DNA from: Rapana venosa
Lineage: Eukaryota; Mollusca; Gastropoda; Neogastropoda; Muricidae
DNA length: 64,000 nucleotides
Direction of reading: 5' to 3'
NCBI GenBank assembly: GCA_028751875.1
Contig: CM054153.1
Span: forward strand, 11,500,133-11,564,132
Position 1 is the stretch's first letter. Each line of letters begins with the position of its first letter. The position numbers and the translations under genes were made by a program. Below the pieces are notes generated by a model that made no database searches, had not been told where the DNA came from, and was given only the letters and a program-made list of their open reading frames with translations. Below, in pieces: positions 22,677 to 33,720 of the stretch.

Positions 22677-23839
22677 CACCAAAAAAAAACCCAACCCAAC
22701 TCAGACAAACAAAACCTTTCACAAAGCACACACACAAAACCACAACAAAATATAGAACAGAACAAAACAAATTCAAAAATCCCTAAACAATACCAAAAGC
22801 ACAAGTACAGGGTTTCTTTCTATCCCATAACGCAACATTTACTTTTTGTTCTTGTTAACTATCCAAATACTTTCAGACCGACGGGCTCGAAGAAAACAGA
22901 TTTTTTTCTTCTAAACAATAGGTCAACCTGTGACAGTCACCGTTTGATTTCTTCTCCTCTCAACAGAAGCCTCAATGCCAAACGAAGTGTAAGACAATGT
23001 TCACAGTCTTCTGGTCTCTCCATCAACCATCGGTCTGGTCCGCTGTCTCTTTCCCTCTGACAACAAGTACCGATGCCTACAATTGTGTCTCGGACAAAAA
23101 TGAAATTACTCGCCGTCAGACACACAGACAGACAGACAGAGGGACAGACAGACGTTGATGTAAGCCAACAGTTTTACCTGCATTATTGTACAGACCAAAC
23201 AGCTATGTCAGTTATAGCTGTACGCGGAGTGACAAAGTCTACGTTATAATGCTGTTATGCTTGGAAATGTCATGATGAGATGCCATTCAGTCATGACAAG
23301 TTCTTAGCATAGCAACCTATGTTCTCCATTCAATGAGGAAGAATCCTCTGAAGGTGAACTGTGGCTGCCTGTACGGCGACGAACTTGAAAACAGTCATAC
23401 ACGCAAACTCCTTACCCTGTATGCAGTAGCAGTCTCACAATGATTCCCTAGTATGATGAGTTAGACAGAATACATATTCTGGGTGACGAGCTGGGGAATC
23501 TGAGGAACGTCTAACAACAACAGCAGCATTTAATTATACAAAGCTAAATGATATATTTTAACACAAAAAACAAAAGTGCGATACAAAATATTTTGACCGT
23601 CTTCCACATACCTATAAATCATATAGCTGGACATTTTATTAAGTATACAAGTATCCTGTGCCCTTTTTAAAAAACAAAATCCTTGTTGAAGCAAATGCAA
23701 GAACGTCAAAATGACCATGAACTAAACGGACAATAAATCAGCCAGCACCTAGAAGACTCAACGTTCAACATTTCTGCCTGCTTGACAAGGTACTTTTGAG
23801 TCCCCATTCCGAAAATAATATTCAGTGACGGAGTCCCTT
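22677..23839. other. non-coding stretch
   Basis: No gene recognised. A short CAGA run lies at 23118-23150. Confidence 0.45.
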
Positions 23840-24470
23840 TACAGAAGTAATGATGCCCTTTAAGGCCTGCATAAAGGAACAACGATACTGACACACTGGG
23901 GTCTCTACCAGACTGGCAGCCTTCAGAAAGGTAATTTCCTCTGGCTACAGCAGTCACAAGGTGACCGCTGTCAGGAGGACGACTCCTTTAGTGTCTGGTT
24001 TGGGGGGGGGGGGGGGGGGGGGTCAGACAGTTGGAGAGCTCTCAGTCCTCTGCTCTGGGGTTAAGTCTGCAGGTCCAGAAGAGAGAGTCTTAGAGTACAC
24101 ACTTATGTTCGGTACCTCTCCACCGACTTTCATTTGTCACCACGCTTAAAATAAGATATCTAAGGAACGACTTATGAACACTCTGTTTCCAGTCCCTAGG
24201 TTAAATCGTCAGCGCTCTAGACTCATTTATTTCGCCATCTCTTTCACCGTCTGTGTGGAGAGCATCACAGTTGACAGCTGCTGGGGTGTATCAGACTCTC
24301 CCCCGGCAAGCCACAAGTCTTTGTTGTGTTGGGTGGTGTCCCCTGTACAGGACTTGGTCCTTGAAGATGGCAGCCTACCGTTTCCAAACAACCCACACGG
24401 TGCTTGAGAAGCGCTCTCTTTACCCTATTACAGTCCCGACCACAGACCACTACTGACAAAGTCTATAGTC
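23840..24470 (+). repeat. Family F dispersed repeat, copy 1
   Basis: Shared blocks with 50000-50660 are TTTAAGGCCTG, GATACTGA, GGTCTCTACCAGAC, CAGTCACAAGGTGACC, TGTCAGGAGGA, TCAGACAGTTGGAGAGCTCT and GTGTATC. A poly-G run of about 22 bases (24001-24022) interrupts this copy. Unclassified; no terminal repeats identified. Confidence 0.75.
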
Positions 24471-25584
24471 GTAGGGTTGCCTGTTATTGTCTACAGCTTC
24501 TTTGAGGAGACAGACCAAGGGAGGGTTGTAGGAAAGGAAGGAATTGAACTGGGGACAGAAATAGACTGCCGTCCCCTTTCCCATCTTTTGTAAACATAAT
24601 TATATGGTTTGGTGCCTGGGGGGGCAAGGAAGTCATGGGGAAGGAAGAGGTCTGCTGTTTGACCGCCTTCGTTTTTCGTCTTTTCTGTTTTATTTTTTGG
24701 GGGTCTAGGTTTAGCACTAACACTTTCTGTCCAAAACAACGCACAGTGCCAACCACCCTAGTAATGGAAAATAATATATGCCTGCTAGCATAAGAGAATA
24801 TACATGTTCGGTTGCCAGATACCGACATAGTTATATGAAAACAAAAACAAAGGCTTGGGTACAGGAGCAAAGTGGAATAATGCAGCCCACAGTGATAACC
24901 ATCCTAGTTATGAAAATTAGTTCATGCCGTAAAAGAAAACATCTGGTTTTTTGCCAGATACCCACAGATTTCTATAAAAACAGAGGCTTAGGTACAGGAA
25001 CAAAATGTAATGGTATTCGTGATATGCAGTGTATTTTTTTGCAAGAAGTAACGTGAGTTATAACAAAAAAAGCTTGTTATAGTACATGTTACGTGCGTTA
25101 ATAAAAAATCATTTGCCAGTTCTAACCAAAAAAACGTTTGTTGTAGTACATGTTCATTCATGTACTTTGATGACCCTTTTAATTCCATTTTTTGTGTCAG
25201 ACGTGTGTGTGTGGTTCTAAAGCACATTGTCGAGCAGCAAGATACCAAAAAGAAGAGGAAATAGCAAATGCATCACTCAGTTTGACCACCAAGTTTATTT
25301 TCACACACCCATGGTTAAAAGAGATTGAAAGAGATGTGATTTATGAAGACTTTATTCCCGGCCTCTGTCATCTACAGGTGAAGCATCACATCTCCAACAA
25401 TACTTATTTACGACGATTTGCTTCACCGTGTATGTGGATAGCATCGCACACAGCTACCTCTGTAAACAAGATCTCCACACAAGCCAGAGGACTACAGCTT
25501 CTGGTGTTCTGAATGGCGTGTTATGCTCAGGGCTGTACCCATGCAGTAGACTATCTGAAGTTCCGAAAATAAAATCTATGGCTC
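24471..25584. other. non-coding stretch with local direct repeats
   Basis: A block GTTGCCAGATACC ... ACAAAGGCTTGGGTACAGGA near 24809-24870 is repeated as TTGCCAGATACCC ... ACAGAGGCTTAGGTACAGGA near 24951-25000. A second pair, AAAAAAAGCTTGTTATAGTA and AAAAAAACGTTTGTTGTAGT, is near 25065 and 25129. The stretch 25370-25470 loosely resembles Family F. Confidence 0.6.
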
Positions 25585-25975
25585 TTGGTGAGTGCTGTCT
25601 TATCTTTTTCAAGTTCCAGATACAGATCAGCACTGACAAAGCATACAGTCATACATCTTCTTGTGGATACAATTTCATTGGTGAGAGCTGTCTCTTTTTC
25701 AAGTCCCATTGCCCAGGTATAGATCAGCACTGACAAAGCATAAAGTGGTTTTTCTTCTTGTGGATAAAATTTCATTGGTGATAGCTGTCTCTTTTTCAAG
25801 TTCCATGGCCCAGATATAGATTAGCACTGACAAAGCATCAAGTGATGTTTCTTCTTGTCGACATAATTTCATTGGTGAGAGCTGTCTCTATCTCTTTCAA
25901 GTCCCGTGATCCAGGTACAGACCAGCACTGGCAAAGCATGAAGTCGTACATCATCTTGTCAATGTCTTCTTCGAC
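25585..25975. repeat. tandem repeat, 93-97 bp, four units
   Basis: TTGGTGAGTGCTGTC/TTGGTGAGAGCTGTC starts units at about 25585, 25678, 25775 and 25872. Each unit also contains TCTTTTTCAAGT, CAGATCAGCACTGACAAAGC and TCTTCTTGT. The ACTGACAAAG..AGTCGTA part resembles the 3' end of Family F (near 24450). Confidence 0.88.
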
Positions 25976-27599
25976 AAAGAGATTGCCGTGTAGTTAGTTG
26001 ACTGAGAAAGGGAACAAAGCCCATCACAGGGAACAAACAGCTCAGTCCTTTTCCCAAATTTATTGGGAATGTTTTGCCTAGAGAGTTTGGCGCAGAGTTT
26101 GATGCACTCATCTAGGAATTAGTGAAGCATCTCTTGCGTGGTGCTCTTTTTCATTGAGGTTTAGCTGGTTTTAAATTCGTTTGAGGATTGTAACCTGCAG
26201 GAATGATCATCTTGCCAATAAAACGGTTTGCTGTTTAGCACAAATATGAACAATATTTTTTTGTCTCATACACATAGATTTATACTCGAACAAGGGCTTA
26301 CATAATAGAAGCCAAATCATAGGGATTTTTCATAACTGGAATTTAATGTCGATAGTTGAAGCAGTTTGCTTCTCTTTCTAACAAACGCTATCGTCCTTAC
26401 TAATACACTCAGTTATACTTTATGCCTACATTCTTTCTAAATACACTGTTTATGTCTTTGCATTTCAAATTTTCATGCGAAAGCCATATTTGCCTAAAGC
26501 CACATTTACCTAAAATTTCAAAATTTCTTGACCACAAAATTTCGAATAGAACATAATTAATGAAAAAAATAAAACGCAGTCTTTTCCTACCAGTGACCAT
26601 TATGCTCCACAGCTCTGTCCACACACAACTTACGGCACAATGCACACACACAAAAAAAACTTTGATGAAGATTTAATCCCTGAGCTTCATTAGTTCATAA
26701 CCAAGTGATCAACTCCCCTCATCCTCTCATAGTCTCATTCACAACAACGTGTGGACATTGTCCTCTTTAGAGCTTGCATTCTGCAGCAAAACCTTCACAG
26801 CTCTACATTTTTTGTTAAGTGTGGATGGCTTGTTCCTTTCAGGTCTGACACTTAAACGGCAACAGCGCACGCTTTCCAAACACAATATCTGATTCTTGGG
26901 TGTGCTCTCTTCATCCCATTCAATCTCTTCAGAGGATGAATCGGAGAAAGCCCATGAAGCGAAAAAAGCGATATAGCTTTATAAAACGATTAAGAATATT
27001 TTTTTCCTTTAAACGGGTATCTATGGGACGTAGTTGGAATACTGCAACGGGTCACTTTGAGGATTTCATTAGCTTTTTTATTATTATACTCCTGAAATGT
27101 CGGCTAATGTCAACTCATAAACTGTTCCATTAATCTGATTTTTTTTCTATGAACAAGGCGTCTTAGCACATTCGTAGCCACTGAAATGGACTCTGTTGCT
27201 AAAGGCAATTCATTTCTGTGTTCAAGAAGACTACAGAACGACCAATCACCCACGGAGGAAATGAAGGGGGATGTGGGGGGGGGGGACGAGGGAGGGAGAA
27301 GATGGGTTGAGATCAACAGGTGTTACTTTTTATTGTCTATTATGCTCTGTTGACAAGTGTGTGAGTGTGTGTATTCGATTTTGCATCTGTTCACTTAAAA
27401 TGATATTAGAGGAGTGTGTGTGTGTTGTGTGTAGGGAGGGGGGGGGGGGTTGATAAGATGAGGGCTTCAAAGCAAGGAGATGCGTGTTGGTATTTTTAGT
27501 AAATGTATGTATCAAAATGCTGATTTCAAACAATACAAGCAATATGTAGCAAAAACAACAAAGCTTCAGAACTACTGAAAACCATGTTAAAAGAAAAAC
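25976..27599. other. non-coding stretch, nothing recognised
   Basis: AT-rich, with small G-runs near 27276 and 27440 and no recognised gene or shared repeat. Confidence 0.45.
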
Positions 27600-28590
27600 C
27601 TGAAAAATTGCGAAATAGCATCTACTCCTACAGACGTTTTCTTATTACCAAGAGATCGAATAACATCCTCAAGTTTTGTCAATGCAAATGGCGTGTTTAT
27701 AAATAATGTATTATTAAGAAAAGGATCTTTATACATATCTTTTTGCGTTTCTTTATTTCTAAAAGCAACTTCTGACATGTATTGTTCGAGGTATTTGCAA
27801 ACATATCAATGAAAGCTTCAGCCATGTCAGAATTAGTGGGGGACTCTCTATCTTTAACCATTTATTTATTTATTTATTTATTTTAATTCTTTTATATCGA
27901 GGATAATGGAATAAGCACTAATGTGTTTTTTTACATCCAGTCCCCGTGTGTACGCAGTTTTGTCAATTTTGTCATCTGTTTCCACCCGCACACAATGGCC
28001 TACTCTTCCGAAAAGCGGAACTGGATTTAACGTGTGCGCAAGATGTTCTGCATGCGTTCGATTACGGTGCCTCAGTTTATAGTCTCATACCATACGTGGA
28101 CAAGATGGCTGCTGTGTTCCATGTTTCATTTCATTGAACTTTTCCATACTTTTAGCAAATCCTTATGAGTACAAACCTCATGTTTACAAAAGTTGGACCA
28201 GAATTCACGTTTAACTTATTTAATGATTTTATCACAATTTGCATAAGCTAATTTCAACAAGCGATGGTTAGCTTGCGATTTATTTCGAAAGTAAGTTTTG
28301 ATTGCTACTATTTTTCTTTTTAAGACATTTTCACAGGTTTCATTCCACCACATGTTCCTGCATGTGTATCAAACTTCACAGATGAATATCTGGGAATAGA
28401 GCAGTTTGCGGCTTTTACAAGTATTAAATCTGTCATAAAACATGTCTATGTCGTCCCCATGTATACAGCCAGTATCATGTACTTTTAGAACAGATTGAAA
28501 CAGGTACCATTTTTCTTTATTCTAGTTATGTTCTGGAATCATGTCTTTGACGTTTTTATTATATGTTGGACTTTCAATATAATGTATTTA
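27600..28590 (-). mobile_element. LINE fragment (I/Nimb-like), split by a SINE-A
   Basis: Read on the minus strand, 28590 to 28120 encodes a linker after the endonuclease domain: KEKWYLFQSVLKV, then a WWNETC motif and KREFWSNFCKHE. After the inserted SINE (27862-28095), the stretch 27862 to 27600 encodes MVKDRESPTNSDMAEAF and FALTKLEDVIRSLGNKKTS-VGVDAIS, the block before RT motif 1. Several stops and frameshifts are present. The order endonuclease-linker then RT start fits non-LTR retrotransposons; the clade call is tentative. Confidence 0.72.
27862..28095 (-). mobile_element. SINE-A inserted in a LINE
   Basis: The plus strand runs (TTTA)n, ATATCGAGGATAATGGAAT, CATCCAGTCCCCGTGTGTAC, AACGTGTGCGCAAGATGTTC and TTTATAGTCTCATAC. 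The copy is truncated at the V-like block. ATGGT (5 bases) occurs at both edges and may be a short target duplication. Removing the SINE rejoins PSCPR with MVKDRES in one frame. Confidence 0.82.
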
Positions 28591-28624
28591 TAATTGATAT
28601 GTGTGTGTGAGAGAGAGAGACCGG

Positions 28625-28800
28625 TGCAAAAAGCCTTACATACAAAAAGCCATCTAGATAGATAATAGCTCTATTCCAACGCATTCACCCACAGAACACA
28701 CGAGAAGAGCAAATTCAGGGGAGGTTACTGCTCAAGTTGACGATACCCCTGATTGTCTCCCCTCTCTACTGACCAAAACATCATGAGATAACCGAGAAGA
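28625..28800. mobile_element. Family D repeat, copy 1
   Basis: AGATAGATAATAGCTCTATT, CAGGGGAGGTTACTGCTCAA and GATTGTC..CCTCTCTACTGACC match 49200-49395, and more loosely 55380-55870. Unclassified. Confidence 0.7.
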
Positions 28801-28837
28801 CAGACAACAGCTGCTGAATACAAGTGGGCTCCACATC

Positions 28838-29108
28838 TTATGGTCGCTGGAGAGCGAGGTGTCAGAGACCTCCACTTCTCTTGGAACCACATCTTGAGGA
28901 TAGTACCCATCTCCTCTCTCTCTCACTGCTTTGCCTTCCCTGACCCTAAAATAGGGCAGGTACCCATTTACATCTAGGTGAACTGGAGGAACTGTACTGA
29001 AGCTAAAGCCTAGGAATGGTCACCCATCTGAGAGGCAACCCAGCTCATTACTGCTGAACTTGAGCTTGTGGAGAGCAAGACCTCTGACCACAGAGCTATC
29101 AGATCCCT
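28838..29108 (-). mobile_element. SINE-B copy
   Basis: The plus strand shows GGAGAGCGAGGTGTCAGAGA, CCCATCTCCTCTC, GCTTTGCCTTCCCTGACCCT, ACTGTACTGAAGCTAAAGCC, GGTCACCCATCTGAG and CTGACCACAGAGCTATCAG. The box C-like and box A-like blocks of the head are both recognisable but decayed. Confidence 0.8.
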
Positions 29109-29756
29109 GAGTAGGCAGAGCTCTTGGTTCACTTCCACATTCGACTGTTTCAAGCTGGTCAGTGTGCTTTTTCTGAGTGTCACAGATGTTTCAGTGTTTC
29201 ATTATGGATCAATTAAATTTTCTACGGCTTGGTTGGTTTCCTCTCTCCTTCAGATTACTGCTAGTGGCATGTTTTCTTCTGGTGAAGTTGAATGGTTCTC
29301 TTCAGTGTTTACCATCATTGTCTTTTTTCACCTGTCAAAACCATTTGGGGGTGTTGGTATTTTGACTGACAAAAATCCAGGACCTTCCAGTCATAATAGG
29401 CTGACAAAACTGTACGTGATAACAATGTTCTTTTTTTCCCCTCCTGTAACTAATGTCACCTAATCGGTTCTTGTCAGCCAGTAAGGTGGTAAAGTGAAGG
29501 TCTCCTTCATGACTGCTGGGAGGCCAGAAGATGGTATCATTTTGAGACGATATACTGTAAAATGTACTGCTTCTCATGTACAGTAAATCAGGTGCTGGTA
29601 AAAATATTTTTTACAAAATCCTCGTTATTTTCTAAATCAAATCAAACAGCTGCTCTTTATAAAAGACCTGCAATCATAAAAGTTTTTCAACGTCTTTTGA
29701 CACGGGTTGTTTTTTTCTAAGCCAGATCAAAATAAACCACAGCATCCATTTCTGTT
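29109..29756. other. 3' flank of the receptor gene, nothing recognised
   Basis: A 131-codon plus-strand frame at 29068-29463 has no recognisable domain and overlaps the end of a SINE; I do not call it. No clear AATAAA was seen on the minus strand within the first 150 bases after the receptor stop. Confidence 0.45.
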
Positions 29757-30788
29757 TCACTGCCGCGAAGATGGCAAACACCGACGCAAAAGTCGTTTTG
29801 TCTCTGTCCTGAACTTGCTGCCGCTCAAAATGTAAATGTAAAAGTTGATAGCGCTGTTACTCACCCACATCAGCACCGACACAGTCTCTACTATCGTGAG
29901 CTCAGCGCGAGCGCTCCCTTCAATGTCGCCTTTAAAAAAACCAATATCATCCAGGTACGTGTCCATAATACACGTGGGCAAAGTCAGAACACAAAACGCC
30001 ATCGACGTCAGGATCAGAGTCACTGTCAAGGAAGACACTTGAGCGTAGTGTCCTGAGCTTTCGCTCCCTTTCGTCATTTCCAGAGACCTTCGCTTGGATT
30101 TGACCAGCTGGACAATCAGCACGGTGTTGCCGATCAGGAGCAAGAAAAAGGGAACGAGCGAGGACAAAGCCAGGTCCATCAACAAGAACGCGTTGGCCAG
30201 GTTTTCGTCAATGCTTTGACAAGTGGTATCGTAAGAGCCCGTGGCTACTGTCCGATAGTTGAACAGGATGTGAGTGTTCGCGGCACAGGCCAGAGCAAAT
30301 ACGCAGCCCACAATAGCCTTTCCTCGCTTCACCGTGCACAGAACCCCCACACGATGCGGCACCACCACCGATAGCACTCGCTGAAACGTCATGGCCACCA
30401 AAACCCAGGCTGACATCATAGAAGACACGTACGACACGAAAAACAGGGCCGTGCACGTCAGCGTGTGTATGAACAGTTGAGGCACTTGAGAAACCCAGTA
30501 CCAGGCCACGGTGTCGATCAGGAGGCAGAGATCAGAGGCGGCCAGGGCGGTGAAGTACACAGCTATGCAGGCTGTGGGTGGGGACTTCAGCATCGCCCGC
30601 ATAACGGCAATGGTCATGCCGTTGCCGAAACACCCCAGCACCAACAGCAGCGGAGGAAGAATCTGCCACACCATGGCATCAGCCTTGTAGAGAAAAGCTG
30701 CCCAACTCGTGAGACCATCGTTGTCCAAGGTGGAAGTGGATTGAACAGTGGAGTTCTGTGAGAATGGTGTTGTGATGTTATTATCCAT
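29757..30788 (-). CDS. intronless rhodopsin-type (class A) G-protein-coupled receptor
   Basis: The gene encodes 343 residues starting at MDNNITTP. An upstream in-frame Met gives five more residues, but the paralogue at 60038 also begins MDNN, so I chose this start. Seven hydrophobic segments are visible: TM1 ~43-64 (GN, N56), TM2 ~73-97 (LAASD, D86), TM3 ~110-137 (C112), TM4 ~158-176, TM5 ~205-229 (P213), TM6 ~252-275 (P271) and TM7 ~297-321. C190 in loop 2 should pair with C112. The DRY site is QRV (136-138), the usual CWxP is LTLP, and NPxxY is NFYIY (315-319). NFxxY and the SGSKFR-type end occur in invertebrate peptide-receptor-like GPCRs, such as the FMRFamide-receptor-like group. N4 and N12 are N-glycosylation sequons. 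It should be a plasma-membrane receptor; the ligand is unknown. Intronless class A receptors in small clusters are also typical of gastropod candidate chemoreceptors, so that role is an equally good inference. Confidence 0.9.
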   Translation of the reverse strand: MDNNITTPFSQNSTVQSTSTLDNDGLTSWAAFLYKADAMVWQILPPLLLVLGCFGNGMTIAVMRAMLKSPPTACIAVYFTALAASDLCLLIDTVAWYWVSQVPQLFIHTLTCTALFFVSYVSSMMSAWVLVAMTFQRVLSVVVPHRVGVLCTVKRGKAIVGCVFALACAANTHILFNYRTVATGSYDTTCQSIDENLANAFLLMDLALSSLVPFFLLLIGNTVLIVQLVKSKRRSLEMTKGSESSGHYAQVSSLTVTLILTSMAFCVLTLPTCIMDTYLDDIGFFKGDIEGSARAELTIVETVSVLMWVSNSAINFYIYILSGSKFRTETKRLLRRCLPSSRQ

Positions 30789-30887
30789 TGTGAGCTTTAC
30801 CATTAAGCTTAGCTCCGAACAGGAACTTGTCTGAAACTATTAGTGACGATTATGGTGGGAAAAACCAACTGAAAGGGGGTTTTAAAG

Positions 30888-30899
30888 GTGAAGTGTGTG

Positions 30900-30973
<74 letters not shown>

Positions 30974-31153
30974 TGTGTGTGTGTGTGTGTGTGAGGAAGA
31001 GAGAGAGGGGGGGATAGAGAAAGGTAGAGAGAGGAGATGTAGAGAGAGAGGAGAGAGAGGGCAGATAGGGCGTGGACACGAGTATGTGTATTTCTGACCT
31101 TGCATGTACATGCGTTTGAATGTAAGAATACGCCGTGCTTGCGCACGCGCGCG

Positions 31154-31184
<31 letters not shown>

Positions 31185-31467
31185 TTTGTGTGTGTGTGTG
31201 TGTGGTGTGTGTGTGTGTGTTGTGTGTGTGTGTGTGCGCGCGCGCTCAGACACTCGCATGCCTGCATACGTGCGTGGGTGTTTGTGTGTGTGTGCGTGTG
31301 TGCGCGCGCGCGCACATATGTATAGGTATGTATGTTTTGTATGTATGTATGCTTGTATGTATGTATGTATGTATGTATGTATGTATGTATGTATGTATGT
31401 ATGTATGCATGTATGCATGCATTTAAGTATGTATGTACATACGTACGTACGTACGTACGTACGTATA
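30888..31467. repeat. GT, GCGC and ATGT microsatellite cluster
   Basis: A GT array at 30893-30992 lies about 105 bases upstream of the receptor start, where it reads as CA on the coding strand. GA-rich sequence, more GT with GCGCGC (31145-31315), (ATGT)n (31320-31425) and ACGT-rich sequence to 31465 follow. Confidence 0.92.
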
Positions 31468-31565
31468 CACAAAATTGGCAAAACTGCATACACACGGGGA
31501 CTCGATGAAAAAAAGCACATGAGTGCTTATTCCATTATCCTCGAAATAAAAGAATATATAAATAG
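31468..31565 (+). mobile_element. SINE-A, 3' fragment
   Basis: ACAAAATTGGCAAAACTGCA, TACACACGGGGACTCGATG, GCACATGAGTGCTTATTCC and ATTATCCTCGAAATAAAAG. Confidence 0.82.
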
Positions 31566-31569
31566 ATTA

Positions 31570-31945
31570 ATAAAGTATGAACGTATGTCTGTCTGTTTCT
31601 CCGTCTGTCTGTATATAAGTATGTATGTATATATGTATGTATGTATGTTTCTATGTCTATCTGTCTCTCTGCCTGTACGTATGTATATATGCATGTATGT
31701 ATGTATGTATGTATGTAAGAATTCATGTATTTATGAATTTATGTATGTAGGTGTATGTATCCATGTGTGTATTTATGCATGTATGTCTATGTATGTGTGT
31801 GCTGCGCGAGTGTGTGTGTGCCCGTCTGTGCATGAGTGTGTGTGGGTGGATAGGAGGGTGTTGGTACATGCGCGCAAATGTATGCTTGCACGAGCGTGCA
31901 CGCTTGTATATAAGTGTATAGTGTGCCGGTATATATTTTGTGGGT
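31570..31945. repeat. degenerate ATGT/GTCT tetranucleotide tract
   Basis: Imperfect GTATGTAT and GTCTGTCT units over about 370 bases. Confidence 0.85.
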
Positions 31946-32005
31946 GAAGTCAAGTCAAGTCAAAACCACTTTAATAATCCCATGAAGGGCAATTATAATT
32001 ACAGG
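31946..32005 (-). mobile_element. possible LINE 3' end with (TTGAC)n tail
   Basis: On the minus strand it reads TTGCCCTTCATGGGATTATT-AAAGTGGTTTTGACTTGAC(TTGAC). The form CCxxxGGGATTAATAAAGT followed by TTGAC units is a common end of some non-LTR elements. A weaker TCAAGTCGAATTTTTATTTC match lies near 60318. Clade not assigned. Confidence 0.5.
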
Positions 32006-32518
32006 AATAAAAGACATGTGAAAGCTTAGTTGTGAATGTTTTCGTTTTTATTCTGTACAGTAGTGAAAGATTAACACAACAGCAACTGTTATTCAATCTT
32101 GACACATTGCTGTTACGTACCTCTATGCATGCTTATATCTACATAAGGTAAAGGTAAATGTGTCCCATACCCTAAGTGGTCGTAGCGGAGCGAGGCATCA
32201 GAGACCTCAACTTCTCTAGGGGCCAGCATATTGAGGGCGGCGCCCATCTCCTCTCCCTTGCTGCTTTACCTTCCCTGATCCTAAAGAGGGCAGGTACTCA
32301 TTTACAGCTGGGTGAACTGGTCTCTGTGAGGTCAGATGGAAAGAGCACGGTGAACACCATACTGACGAGGGTCATATGCTCTACTATAGCGGGGAGCAGG
32401 ACAAGCATATCAATGGCGTAGGCATGCTTGTCAACAAGAACATCAAGAACTCGGTAATAGGATACTACCCAGTAAACAGCCGGCTTATCGCCTCAGGGCA
32501 GCCCCATTCAACATCACA

Positions 32519-33067
32519 GTGATTCAAGCCTACGCACCAACAACGGATCACGATGATGAAGTCGTAGAGGAATTCTACAACCAACTACAGGGCATCATCG
32601 ATAAGATGAACAAGAAAGACATCTTGATCATCCAGGGAGACTGGAACGCCAAGGTGGGCGGAGACGCACTGAAAGACTGGAACAAATTCTGCGGTCCCTC
32701 CTGTAATGCGATCACCAATGAGCGAGGACTCCGACTACTGGAATTTGCCAGCTACAACGACACGGTGCTCGCCAATACCCTTGGAGAACACAAGGCATCC
32801 CAACGCTGGACATGGCATGCACCCAATGGGATCCATCACAACCAGATTGACTACATCCTGGTGCAGAACCGGTTTCGATCTGGCATCAACAGAGCCAAGA
32901 CGAGGACATTCCCAGGTGCAGACATGGGCAGCGATCATGACCTCGTGCTCCTGAACTTTAGAGTCCGATTGAAGAAGATCAATAAGACAAAGAACACCAT
33001 ACTCAAGTTCAACCTGGACAGACTGAAGGACCCCACCATCGCCGAGCCCTTTCCCAAGCAACAATAG
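32519..33067 (+). pseudogene. AP-endonuclease domain of the RTE-like LINE
   Basis: The 182-codon frame carries APE-type endonuclease motifs: IIQGDWNAKVG (~residues 38-48), HNQIDYILV (~107-115) and MGSDHDLVLL (~135-144; SDH is a catalytic block). Before 32519 the domain continues in another frame (GEQDKHINGVGMLVNKN, NSRLIAS), separated by a small indel near 32505. The first N-terminal part with the catalytic Glu is missing because of 5' truncation. After the stop at 33067 the linker continues in shifted frames to KKEVE at about 33490, where the next insertion begins. It cannot encode a working enzyme. Confidence 0.88.
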
Positions 33068-33494
33068 GAGGGAAATTCGCACCACTGCTGGCACTTGAAG
33101 AAGATGCCGAAACGATGCCCATCAGTTTTAACACAGTGATGACTGAGACAACAAGCATACTCCTTGGCAAACATCGCCGAAAAAACACAACATGGGTCAC
33201 AGATGAAATCTTGAATATGTGTGACAAAAGACGAGACCTGAAAGAGCAAGAACACTACAGGAGCAGTTGAGTACAGAGAAGTAAACAAGAAGATCAGGAG
33301 GGACATGAGGAAGACCAAGGAGGAATGGATAGAGAAACAATGTACAGAAATCGAAGAGAGCCTGACAAAGAATAATAGCAAAAGAGCATACCAGATTGTG
33401 AAAGAGCTCACCAAACAGAAACAGGCAAGAGTCAGTAACATCCAGGACAAAGAAGGAAATTGCCTAACAGAAAAGAAGGAAGTGGAAATTTAAA

Positions 33495-33720
33495 TGGCGC
33501 TCTTCCTAAAATCTGGAGGCAGTCGATTGTAGTCCCAATCCTGAAGAAAGGTAAACTGCGGTCATCGATAGATAGCTACAGGCCAATTGCTCTTACGTCT
33601 CATGTGGGTAAAGTAATGGAAAAAATTATACATAAGCGTTTATTTCATTTTTGTGAAAAGAATAATGTGATCCCAACAAATCAGGCTGGTTTTCGAAAGG
33701 GAAGATGTACTTCTGACACT
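33495..33720 (+). pseudogene. RT fingers fragment of the nested LINE
   Basis: The frame encodes WRQSIVVPILKKGK, SYRPIALTSHVGKVMEKII and NQAGFRKGRCTSDT, the conserved RT motifs 1 to 2a of non-LTR elements. It ends in a stop at 33721. Beyond it, RT motifs continue in other frames (LGIPQGSLLALS near 33955, YADD at 34055). The block LNWKMHINQMITEARKRLNF reads openly within 34217-34474. Confidence 0.85.

Noticed and set aside
29068..29463. 131-codon plus-strand frame
   Set aside because: It overlaps the end of a SINE-B, has no recognisable domain, and its hydrophobic residues are scattered.
30789..30803. Alternative receptor start five codons upstream (MVKLT)
   Set aside because: The paralogue starts at the equivalent of the second Met (MDNN) and lacks the extra residues.
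31946..32005. Long terminal repeat or DNA-transposon end
   Set aside because: No matching inverted or direct partner was found nearby; the TTGAC-unit end fits a LINE 3' end better.
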